From assembly GCF_030463565.1 (NCBI RefSeq), contig NC_134643.1, positions 4,102,001 through 4,166,000 of the forward strand: a stretch of DNA of 64,000 bases. Direction: 5' to 3'. The notes beneath the pieces are model-generated. The model saw nothing but the letters and a program-made list of their open reading frames with translations, made no database searches and was not told the DNA's origin. The position numbers were made by a program, and so were the translations under genes. Of this stretch, positions 11,129-23,100 are shown piece after piece (position 1 is the stretch's first letter; every line of letters begins with the position of its first letter). This DNA comes from Pelecanus crispus (taxonomy: Eukaryota > Chordata > Aves > Pelecaniformes > Pelecanidae).

Positions 11129-14100
11129 GTACCAGAAGATGAGAACTTTGATTTCTTGGGTTGGGAGGCCCTTTTGTGGTCTTTTCCTTTGGCTACCCTA
11201 AACGCCTCCTGTCATTTTGGAATGTCATCGCCTTGTCTCATCTTAGGACTTCCCAGCATAGTTGTCTCCATGACAACTGGGTGTTTAGGTCCCTGTTGTC
11301 ATCAGTGGAGATCGAGCCAATGCAGTTAGTGAAATTCAATGCATGAATCAACTGGCAAAGCGTAGACATCAGCTTTCGGATGGACCAAACTCTGCATGAA
11401 GCACCATCAACTGCATTGACTTGATCTTCAGTGACTGCAAAAGGGAGCCAGCAGCGATGAGTTCAGAGGTGGAGACTGACGTTGACATAGAGTTGGTGAA
11501 ACAGATTGACAGCATCCTGACTGTTGACTGTAGAAGATCCCTAGTATGGCTGACAGCTTAGTGAAGGCTCTCTGGGGATGCATAGAAAATAAGCTTCAGA
11601 TGATTAAGGAGATTTTGTGGCTAAATTCTGAGTCTACAACCTCTAAAGAGTCTAAGCAGTTAGGTAGGATAGTCATTATTGCTGGGGGGGGGGGGGGTGG
11701 CTGCTGACTTCTGTCTAAGCAGCATTGTGAGTGTCCACATGGTGTTTAGGATCCTGCTGAACACCATTAATATGCTTTCTCTAGACCTCTGGAGCTTTAT
11801 AGAGCCATGTTAGTTCATAAGTGTCCTGGTGAGGCACAGTCTAAGGTCCCCATTTTGTCTGGTAGCACTTACAGGCAAGCAATCACACTGTGGGACTGTG
11901 AGGGCTCCATGGAACCTTCCAGACTTGGGTGGGATTGTGGGTTCAGCTCACATCTGGCTCTGAATAAAAGCTGTGATGACACTGAAGCCTTTTTTTATCT
12001 TCCCAAGAAGGTTGTTCTTAACCCAGGTTCCAGCTACCTGCAGTACAGAAGCCACTCAGAAAACCATCTCCTTCTCCCTCAGTCTTCCAGCTCCTCCTTG
12101 CTGTCAGCATCACTAAATGGGCCAAGGTCTTAATGCAAGACCATCTTCACTGGCTTCATCCAAGTCATATTTTGAGCATGTTAGCAGGCATTAGGAAGTG
12201 AAATGGGTGTCTTCATGAGGGATGTTTATTTCCCCTCCGGCTCCACAGGACTGTTCTCCATTAAAGGATGATATATGAAATTATGTTAATTCAAATTTGA
12301 CCTCAAGCACTGAGCATGAAGAGGTTTGAAAAACTTTTATATTTAATAAATAGGTGAGAGAATGCAAGAGATGGCTTTGAAATTAGTTCTCTCCTGGAGC
12401 CTTCAGAATGCGTCTGGGAGAGAAATATCCCTCATCTTTTCTGTGGAAGAGGCAAGAATCCCAAAAGCAAACAGGTTGTGAACAGGATGTGGCATTTTAA
12501 TTCTCTATGTCACCACTTAAGGATCAGTTAGGAATCCAGGGATGGAGATACATTTCTTCAAAAGGATTTTGGAGGGCAGGAGGCTGCTGTGCTCCTTGCA
12601 CTACTCCCATTGCACAAAAATCTGTAAGACACTACAAACTTTAACAAAGGCATCTGAGATGATCTTAGGTATCTGAGGCACCTGCATGGGGCTGGTAGAT
12701 GTGGGGCATGTACCGTTCTGGAGTAGCAAGGAGGCAGGCCACCCCAGGCTGCTCTCATAGTACCAGGCACTACTTCTAAGCATGTCACCCTGGGCTTCTT
12801 CCATAGCTGATGGAGATGCAGTCAACAGAGGTTATGGCATTTCATCCTCTCCTAATGGAGGCAGCTGCAGTTGTCAGTGGGACTGCACAATGAACTCCGT
12901 TCACTGGGAGATCCTGGGCAGCCAGCTCAGACGACAGCCTACCTCTGTTGTAGAAACCTCCATGGAAGACACCCCAGATAAAGTGAAATGAGGGCCGTCC
13001 CATTTACCCAGCAGTACTCCTTTTTTAAGGGACTACCCAGCTACCAACTCACAGCTATCATAGCCTTTGGGTTCATTTCTCCAGAACAGTCTGATGAGTT
13101 TCAGCAGCAGAAAATAAAATTGGCAATAATATTTTTTTTCATATCACAGGTAATTAAAAAAAAAAAAAAAGAAAGAAGAAACACAAAACCTCTACAGGCT
13201 TTGACACAGTGAACTTCAAGGCAGGGCTAGAGATGAAAACTTACTTTCAGCTGCTCATGAACAGACCTGTGTTGGTTGTATCCTCTATACTGTATCAGTG
13301 TCTGTCTGCTTGTTTTTTGCTGTATATTGGGGACACAGACAAAAGAAGCCATGACACCGGATCTGTGTCAACCAAACCTGCAAGTGCTAGCCAGAGCCCT
13401 TCCACTGCACAGCCATCAGCCACAGCCCCGAGGAACCAGACGGCGAGCAGCAGTCCTGGCCACCAGCACCCTAACGCTTCTTTCCCAAATCAGGTACTGA
13501 TGCCTACGGGAAGATGGGCACTTCGTAGTGGTGTCTATTAATATTTAGCTGTCGTCCCATGTACATGTAAAGCCTGCAGCCCTTCTTGCTGTGCATGTTA
13601 GTGTCAGAGAGATCTGCTTTAGGAAAACAGCGAAATAACTCTAGATTAAAGCCCTTTCTCCCATAGCTTTCCAGTGAAGAGACATGGAGGATGGAGGTGA
13701 AGGGGATTACGGTCTGAGTGCTGAACAGGGAAGAACTGAAATTTGGGAAGAGAGAGGGAAGCATTATGGACAGCAGAAGCTGCCTTGGGGCAGACTTGGA
13801 TGTGATGAGAGGGCAAAGACCACAATTCAGCATCAACTGTTCAGGGATGATATTAGCAGAAAATGGTTTGGGAGCATAGGGGCATCTCAAAACACAAGCC
13901 AGGATAACTGAAGTGCTGGGAAGGAGGGAAGAGGATCCTGTTTCTAGATACTTGTCTTTTGTAGGGCAGGACTCCATCATGGCCCACTGGCATGGTTCTT
14001 CCTACTGCCCAAGCCAATTGTTTTTTACCCCGTACTGCAAATCCTAAACCTGGTTTGGGAAGTGCATTAGCAAGCATCCCACAGACAGCCATGTCAGTTA

Positions 14101-17100
14101 TCTGTGAAAACCCTTTCCCCATATAAAGGGTTGAGTGAAGGGCTCCCGGGCCTGTCTCATTTCCATAAAATGGATCAGAGCTTTGGTTGGGATGTCTCCT
14201 GGCTTGGGGCACTCTGTGGTATTGGTGACGAACTGTCCTTCCAACCTATGTCCATGATTTGAGCGTTGCTTTTCTTCTGTCTTTCTAGATTATCTGTAAA
14301 GAGCAGGGGCAAATTAAGGGGATCACCGTGTATCTGAAAGAAGCTAAGACCTGTGTAAGTACTACCCTTTTGGACTTCTATGTAGGATTAGCAGCTGTGT
14401 TGCTGTTGGAGATCAGCTTTTAATCTGTGGTACTCTGAGCATGTGAGCCTACAGAGATGAGAGTAATTTCATGGAAATAAGATGCAACCACTTTTGGGGT
14501 GTAAAATGGTAAATGCAAACCCACACTCAGCAGTATCACCCAGTGGGTGGTATGGCAGTAGGAGAAGAGGCCCATGTGGTCTTCTTCAAGTAGAAGGACC
14601 AGATGAGCCTGCCCAGGTCTCAGAAAAAGAGTAATGGGAAATTTTAGAGAGTGAAACTTTCCCTCTGTAAAGGCTAACAGGAAAGATTTTTGCCTTTGAC
14701 AAGGGGCCAGAAGTTCATCCCAATACCCAAGCAAAAAACGTGGAGTTCCTCTACAGTTGTTGTGTACTTGGTGAGACCTTGCAACCTCACAGCTGGGGTA
14801 GGGTGGCATCCAACTGCAGAGCAACTGGGAAGCACAGCAGCCTGGAGTTTGGGACTCACTATGTTCCTTGATGTTGTATCAGTTCTTATAGAATCCTAAA
14901 GTGAGACCAAAAACCTCAATTTCACTTGTTTTGGGCAAATCCAAGCCCAACCCAAGACTATACCCCAAGACCCCTTCTTCTGGTGGGTGGGTACTGTCTG
15001 ATGGCTTTTCTGAGGGATACCCACCTTCAAAATGATTCTTGTGAAACTATGAGTTTCCTATAATAAGGAAGATGCAATATATTGATAACTTTTAAATAGG
15101 CTGAAGTTTTAAGTCTATGACAAAGAGGAAGAGACAACACCACATGGCTGGTGAGATCTTGCTGGAGTGATTGTATCTACCTGAGCTGTGGGTAGGGCTC
15201 AGGGGTGGGTTTTGGCATTATAATGCACTGGTTTCTGAATCTCAGCACTGCCAAGGCAGCGTAAGCATCGGGAAATTGGCACTTCAGGGACCTTCTCACA
15301 GTTTATGCTGCACAGCATCAGAAATAGCTGCTCAGGTTCATGAACCTCTGCTGCCCCATTTGTAAAATGGACTGCCTCCTGACTTCACCATACAGTGGTG
15401 AGACACAAAGTGAAGCCACGCTGTGTTCATAACACCCCTTGAGATATATGCTGAGATGAGCACGATCGCTCCTACTGACCACAGCGGCTCTTGAAATTCC
15501 CTGTGGCTTGGTGGTGGCCCTGCCTGGCATCCCTGGAGCGGGCTTGGACCTCCTGATAGCACATACCATGCTCCTGGAGGAGTGGAAGTGCCTGTCTGCT
15601 GCCATCTCATGGTCATCGCCTTCCTACTTTGGCTGCTGCTGGGTCTAAATGCTTCTTGCTTGCACACCTGCAGAAATGATTATGTTCTTAACGCTGCCCT
15701 TAATGCTGAGGATGACTCCAAGGAGGGACCTTATTACCACGATGCCCATGGCCCAGATGCCACAGCAGCACAGTCTCTTCTGAGAGCATCCCCTGCCCTG
15801 TTTTGTGCAATGCCTGAATCTGCAGATGTGTCCATGCTGGGAAAGCTTCCCATTAAATTTTACACTGAATATATCAAAAAATTTAATCAGGTTGACAAAA
15901 TCTAATTTTGCAGCATAAAGCACCCAGGCAACTTATGACTGCAGTGGTGTTTAATGCTTCCCTCCTGCTTCTGGGTGCAGTCATGCTCTGCATGGCCGCT
16001 GTCCTCCCGATGGCTTCACTGGAGCTGTGCCGGGAGGTTTTTTGGAAATGGGAATGGTAAGGCTGGGAAGTGCCGGTGCGCAGTGATGTGCCGGCGAGCT
16101 AAGGGGTGGGTGGACATCACGTCTTGGCATAACCCATCGCTCCTCTCTGCCCACTCCACTGGGCGATGGCATGCTGGAGCTGGTGAGCCAGTGAGTCTGC
16201 TGCCCTGTTTCCCTTAGAATCCTCTGGGCATAATAACGAGCGGAAGCATTGTTAGTACAAAATGCCAATTACGCCTTAAAAACAGCTGCAGAAACACTGC
16301 AAGGGTGCATCCTCCCATAGCATTGCCCTCCTTGGCTGCCAAAACACCTCCCACCCGCTTGCCATTAACTTTCCACTCGGCATACTCCTGAAAATTGCCA
16401 CAAATTTTATGCCTCCCAAGCTGAGCAGATAACAGAGAAATGGCACTATCTGGTTTCCCTGCTTTGTAGGCCCGGTAAACAAGTCTCTAGCCAAATCTTG
16501 ACAGCAAAGTGAAAAAATCCTTTGCATTTCACAGCCCGTGGGAAAACAGGAAAGTACACGCTATAAGGAGAAGTATTCCAGAAATGGCTCCAGTCCTGGT
16601 CCACAAGAATGAGCCAGAGTCGGGGTGACATTGTACTAAAAGCTCAGCTCCAGAGAGCAGCTGGGGAAGCATCAAGGGCTACATGGGGACCCGGTGGTGG
16701 GGGATGTGTCCAGATCACACACGACAGGGGAGAGGGCAATGCAGACCACCCCCACCGGCCATGCAGAGATGGGCTGATGGGGCAGCACTGGTGATGTAGA
16801 GACCCGAGCAAAACAGTTGGGACCAAACCTGGGAACTGTGGGTATTGCACTGCGCTGCACCTCAGTTTCTCCAGCTGCAGTAAATTTAAAAATAATAATA
16901 AAAAAAACCCCTCAGTCTGTAAATCTAAAAAAAAAAAAGAGCCAAATATGTAGTTGGTACCACTTTGTGGACCAAGGGTACTTTATGGGCTGGTTGGTTC
17001 CCACCATCCTTCCTCTTCAGGTGATGCTTTTAACCAGCACTGAAGTTTGGTCTGTGTTCCCCCACCCTCACTTTTGCCCCTTCTGCTTCCTTTGATTACA

Positions 17101-20100
17101 GCAGGATCTTAATGAGTTTCCTAACAAGGCTCATTAGCTCGATGCCTTGCATTGCGTAGGATGACTTTCCCAAGGTTCGGCTCACAAATATATCTTCAGC
17201 TGGGTTTTTGTTGGCTGCTTGGGGTGCTCCAGCCTGGGGATGGATTGATGGATGGATGGGTGGATGGGTGGCTGCTCTGTTCCTCATCCCAACCCCCAAA
17301 TGCCTCAGGTGAAGCAAGAGGTGACCATGTCAGAGGTGGGTGGTGTCCCCCAAGCTCTGGTTGAGCCACACAACCCTGTGGCCACCTCCCAGGGGGCCAG
17401 CGTGGCTCCTCCATCATGTCCCAGGCGGGATGCAGATGTGCCCAGCAAGGCAAGTCGGAGGATGCTGGGGAGGACCAGAGCCTGCTCCAGCCAGGGGATG
17501 CAAAAGCAACAGCGGGACCACCCAGACCCGCACCCAGGTGCCCAAGAGAATGTGCTGTGTTACACCCACTGGTCTGGGGACAGCAGGACTGTCCCCAGAG
17601 CAGACAGAGGGACCCCGTCACCAAGCAGGGTCACGGTCCCCCTCGCCCTATCCAGCTGGCGGGGGCAGTTTGTTGACTCAAGTGCTGTTACCTCATTTGG
17701 GGATGTTAGTTTTAGGTCCCCGCCAGTGTGGGAACCGGAATCGAGCTGCTCGGCAGCGCCTGTCAACTCTGGCCAAGGAATGCAAGTGGCTCCGGCAGCG
17801 GGAGGGGAGAGGTGCCGGGGCCACCGCACCACTGCCGGGGCATGCCAGCCGGCTGCAGCGGGCCTTACCGTGCCCTTCTCCAACGCTGGAAAGGGGAAAT
17901 CCCTCCGGTTCGGCCTCTAAAGGGGTTTAGGCACCGCTCACCATCCGGCAGCAAAGCTGTTCGGTGCTCAGCTGGGTTTTAGCCTTGCGTCTGATTTCCC
18001 TTCCCACCCAAAAACCAGCATTTTAAAGGTTGGGTTTTTTTCTCCGTGGGGTGGTAGGAGGACAAGTGGGTTATTAAGGGCTGGGGGAAGGCAGAGCTGC
18101 AGCAAAACCTGGGGAAGGAGGATGCAGGGAGGCAGCAGAGAGGTTTTTTGTGCCTCTGCCAAGCAGAAAATGCTGCACAGGCAGGGATTGATAAATTGCA
18201 GGATGTTTAAAGCCTAGGAGCACAACCCAGCGTCCAACTATGATAAAAACACCGCCCTGACCAAGCTGCAACCCTCTCCTCCCTGCCCCCCTGCGGACGA
18301 GCTTTCTGGGGGATGCTGCCTTGCCGAGGTCTCGCTGCCCATGGGCTGCCCTGGCACAGGGCTGGGGCAGGTTTCCCACCCAGTCCTTTTCCCAGGGATG
18401 TAGCCGGGATGGTGCGGATTCAACGGAGGGGCCCGGGGGAAGTTTCTCCCCGTGCAAAGCGAAAGGACAGGCGAGGGCCAGCGGCGGTTCCCAGGGACGG
18501 CCGGGGCCTCACGATGCTGAGCTCACCCTTGTACTGTGCCTGGGACCGGTCTTCCGCCCCAGAAAGTGCATCCTGTCTCCACCACCGCTTCCCAAATATT
18601 TAGATAAGATGGGGTGAGATTAGGTGCCTTCCTCAGCCGGGTGGCTCCCGTCCTTGCGGTGGAGCAAGCGGGATGCTGCCAGCCATCCGTGCGAGCAGGA
18701 CCCGGCATGGACGGTGATGCAGAAGGAGGGGAAGGTTTGGGGTGTTGGAGCGGGCAGGAGCAGAGCCTTTCCCAGCCAGGGCACGTGCTGCCTGGCACCT
18801 TGTTTCAGTGTGCATGGAGGACATTTGCACACAAGACCTGTGCAGGCAAGACCTTGTGCACGTAGCATCTGTGCACAAAGGACTTGTGCACGCAGTGCTT
18901 GTGCATGCACGACCTCCTCACGCGCAACCTGCGCAAGCAGGCGTTGTATATACGGCAGCTCTGCCTATAGGACCTGTGCACGCAGAGCATATGCATGCAG
19001 AAGCTATGCAGGCAAGGTCTGCGCACAAAGGATCTGTGCAGGCAAGACTTGTGCGGGCAGGATGTGTGCAGGCAGGATCTGCGCAGGCAGGACCTCTGCA
19101 GGCAAGGCCTGTGCACACAGCATCTCTGCAGCGCTGCATATACATCACCTGTGCATGCAGCGCCTGTGTGCGCACTCCTGTGCCGGCAGCATCTGTGCCC
19201 GCAGGAGCTGTGCCCGCAGGAGCTGTGTGCGCAGGAGGGCGATCATCTTTACCTTAGTCAGCAAAGCATTGAGCAGATGCAAAAAGCCTCAGGAGCATCT
19301 CAGAGGGGACGTGGGCTCCACCCACCTCTCTACCATCCCTCCGGCTCCGTCCCGGCTAACCGCTCCATAGATGCTCTGGTTTATCCGAAAGCAAAATACT
19401 TTCTCTTGCCTCCGCAGAGCCGTGGGGAAGCGCTAGGGAGGACAGGAACCTGTGTTGGTGGGGACAGAGGGTAGAAATGCGGGTGGTGGAAGGGCTGCAG
19501 ATGCCCGCGGGCGCACAGGGGGACTGCGCAGCCCTGTCCCCCTCCCGCTGTGGCCCCTTGGCCTCCGCCGGCCCCCCCACCCTGCTTCCCTTGGGGACCT
19601 GCTATTCCTGTAATGTCAAAAGCTGCGGCTCTCAGATAAGGCCGGCACAGGGCCCCGGTGAGGAACGGCAGCCAAGAGCTTGGCTTCTCATAAAGAAACT
19701 ACTTTTAAACTTTTCCTGTTCCCTGGGAGGGCCGGTAGTGGCTGGGCGGTGCAAAGAGCTGGGGGAGGATGGGGCTGGGGATGGCCACAGCATCCCTGGT
19801 GATGGGGCAGGATGCTCCTCAGCAGTCCCGGGTGGAGGGACGGTGCTGAGCCCTTGCTGTCACTGCAGGATGAGTGGAAGACCACCAGCGTCAACATCTC
19901 GTTCTTTGAGTCCTTCTGCTCGACGGGCCAATTCACGTTCAATACCAGCAGGGAAACATGCACGGTGATGCTGACCTCCCAAGAGCCCCGCTCCCGGGAA
20001 TGGACCATGCAGGCAATCCTGCACTGTGAGTATGATCCCACCATCCTGCCCCGAGGGGGACAGGATCGGATTGGCATCGGGGAGCCTGGCACGGGGATGC

Positions 20101-23100
20101 AGCCTGAGTCTCGGCAGAGTCCTCAGGTCTGCTAGAACTTGGACGAAGGGCTCCTTTCCTTGGGCTGCCCCATCTCAACAGCTCAAGAGAGACAGAATGA
20201 CCCCAGAAATGAGCTTTGCTCCCCAATGAATGCACCAGATCCCTCTCCCATTCATGATGAGTCAAGGCAAGGGATGAGTCTCCAGGAGGAAAAGTTCCTC
20301 CCAAGTGGTTAAAATCCAGTGCCCCGTTCAAATCTTTTCCCAAGGGACTACAGGGGAGATTCTTGCGCACGTCAGAGCCCTTTGGGGAAATCCAGCTGAG
20401 CCTGGAGGTGCCCAAACGTTGCTGTAGCATGGGGGTGCTGGGAGGATGGAGACATCACGCTGCCCTAGCACGAGGGGGAGGAAGGACTGAGCTTCATCCT
20501 CCTCCTCGTCATCAGGACAGGGGCTGGCTGGGGGGGTCCAGCCTCCAGCACCCAACCATGGGCATGGCAGCCAGGCCCTGGGGATCCGGGATGCTCCACT
20601 CCGGCATGGCCTGGAGTAGCCGGTTACAGCCCCTCCTTGGTCTCACTTGTAAATCATCCACTGAAGCGGAGACCTCCACCAAGGTGAGCACAGCCCGGGG
20701 CTGGGGGACGATGGGGACTGGGGCCTCTGGGGCTGTCCCCCGTCCAGGAGAAGAGGTCCCGGCTCCTTGTCTGGCTATGGAGGCACCTGCGAGGGTTGGC
20801 TTCATGCCTGCACATCTCCATCAGCCTCCTCTAGAAAGGGGGTCACCCCACTGACCAGGAGGTGGTGGCACAACCTGCCCCCTCACCCTTGTGTTCACTG
20901 CAGCCTCTTTCTTCCCCCAGTCACTTTGGACTCTGAAAAACTCCTCGAGAAGCTGCAGCAGAAGAAGGACAAGTTAGAGGAGGTAAGCAGGTCCCTGGGC
21001 ACAGCACAGGTTCCCCACGGATGTCCCCCGAGGTGGGTAGCAAGGGAAGCCCTCCTCGGGGCCTGACCCATCTCTGCCATGGCAGCTCGGCATTGCCAAC
21101 GTCAGCTATCACAAAATGGAGAGGGAGATGATAATCAACGATGAGTTCAGCACGCCCCTGATCATCACCATCGTCACCCTGGCTGGCTCTCTGCTGCTGA
21201 TTGCGGCCATCTACGGCTGCTGCCACCAGCGCTTCTCCCAAAAGAAGGACCAGGTAAGGTGGGACGGGGGTGGGACAGGTATCCCAAGACCTTTTTGTCC
21301 CAGAGGCATCTTCAGGAGATGAAGATCATCAATGTTGCCATCTCTGCTGGTGGTGACATCCTGGCTTTCCCAGCGGGCACCACCCTTGCGTGTTGCTAAA
21401 GGGATGCCCGAGTGCTGTGGATGCTCCAGAGGGGCAGGAATTGCCTTTTGGGGGTGTCGGGGTGGGGGGCAGCCAGGATGAAAAACAGGGAAATGAGGGG
21501 CTGCTCGTGGTGGGGTACGGCGATGAGCAGCACCCATCCCCACTGCCACCCAGGGCACGGGGCAGCTGAGCAGCATCCTTGGGTCATCGTTTTGACAAGA
21601 AAGGCTTTCTCAACCCAAAACCTCCCTTCAAACCCATCTATACTCCCACCCCCCCAAAAAAATCCTTCTCAAAATACTTTTATGAGTAGGGGAGTGAGGC
21701 TGGGTGCCCAGCATCACCCCGATGCCTTCCCAGGGGTGCCAGGGTCTGCAGGGAGCCCGCAGCTGTTTGCAGGGTGGGAGGGCGGCAGGAGGACGGCCGC
21801 AGGAGGGCATCGACGCCATACGGCTCAGCCTTTAGGAGAGTTGGGACAGAGCCAAATTTCAGAGCAGCAGCAGGATTTAAGGAAGAGCAGACATAGGGGA
21901 AAAAAAAAAAAAATTACTATCATTTTTATCTCAGGAAGCAATTCTGGGTGATTTTAGTGTAGCATCCACCTGCAAGTACTGGCCGTTCCCATGCCCTGTG
22001 AGGAGAGCTCTGCCACGTACCCGAGGTTGCACCGGCCCCTGCTGCTCTCGCTGAGGATTTAGCTCCGGAGGAGAGACAGCAACAGAAAGGGGGGAAAAAA
22101 AAATGAGGCCAAATGATGCAATTAGGGCAAACCACCCTCCCAATGAAGAAGCAAACCCCTGCATCCTACTTCAAGTCATTTTCCCCCTAAAACAGCTCAT
22201 CCTTCCCAGGGCGTCCCAACCTCTGCCCCACAAGCCAGGAGCTGCATGAAGGCGAGGGATAAGGCAGCCTTTGCTTTAAATGTTTGCAGTCTAACGCAGA
22301 TGAACACAGGAGGCAGGGAAGGGCAAACCAATGCTGGCGTCAGACTTGTTTTTACAAGGCTTGATTTTTCAGGAGGGAATGAGGGAGGATGCAAGACCTC
22401 GATAGACATTTGACCTGCTGTGGTCCCCTTGGAGCTTACAGGGTTTTGCAGCCAGGCCATCCCTCAGCTGAAATCTCCCTGGTCGGGGTGAAAAACATCC
22501 CAGCAGGAACAGGGAGCAGTGTAACACTCTCGCCCCATATTGTTCAGAAAACAGGTAGAAATAGGTTTTTTTAAGCGATGGGAATGCATGTTCCTCAAGT
22601 AACACGGTGCAGGGGAACAGGTACCGGCCCTGGCTGGCTGCTCTGAAGGTAAATTCCCACCAGCCACAGGGTAAGGCAGCGAAACCAAAGCAAGGGGGAT
22701 GCCAGTTCCTTGCTACGGCTGTTGCTCAGAACACAGGAAAAGATCTTTTTCCAAGCAGTTGCAATAGGTTTTTAGAAAATCAAACACGTTTCTCCTTTCT
22801 GGATTTGTTTTTGGGGGGTTTCTTTTGTTTTCCTCCTGCTTCTTTTCCAAAAATGACTTGAAAGTTGTTTTTTTTTATTTTTATTTTTCTCCAACCCTCC
22901 TTCCCCCCGCACCTTTTAAACCCTGCTGTGGTTTTACCTTGGAAATAACCAGCACATCCACCCTGATCTCCCCGGGTTTGATGATGGACATGTGGCCCTG
23001 ATCTTTAATGTGAGTGCCAACACAGGGATCGGAGGGGCGGGCGCCGCATCCGTAACACCCCCAGCTCTCACTCTTGGTGCTTGGTAGGGTTCAGTAGCTT

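Larger units (their letters stand above)
14355..19868 (+). other. PODXL: PODXL intron 4
   Basis: 5.5 kb, with a rise in GC content after about 16.5 kb. It contains the (GGAT)n run and the 15-bp minisatellite. The many long open frames at 17.2-18.9 kb reflect high GC and low stop density. They overlap on both strands and show no family motifs. Confidence 0.7.

Noticed and set aside
13504-13980. A 158-codon minus-strand ORF in PODXL intron 3
   Set aside because: No motif, no homology and no splice support. Treated as chance.
17252-17930. Overlapping 222- and 196-codon ORFs
   Set aside because: They lie in a GC-rich intron with low stop density. Several frames overlap on both strands and no domain or splice signal is recognisable.
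18624-19370. A 248-codon plus-strand ORF with Cys-rich pentapeptide repeats, plus overlapping frames on both strands
   Set aside because: It is produced by the 15-bp minisatellite in a PODXL intron. Frames are open on both strands, with no splice context or family similarity.
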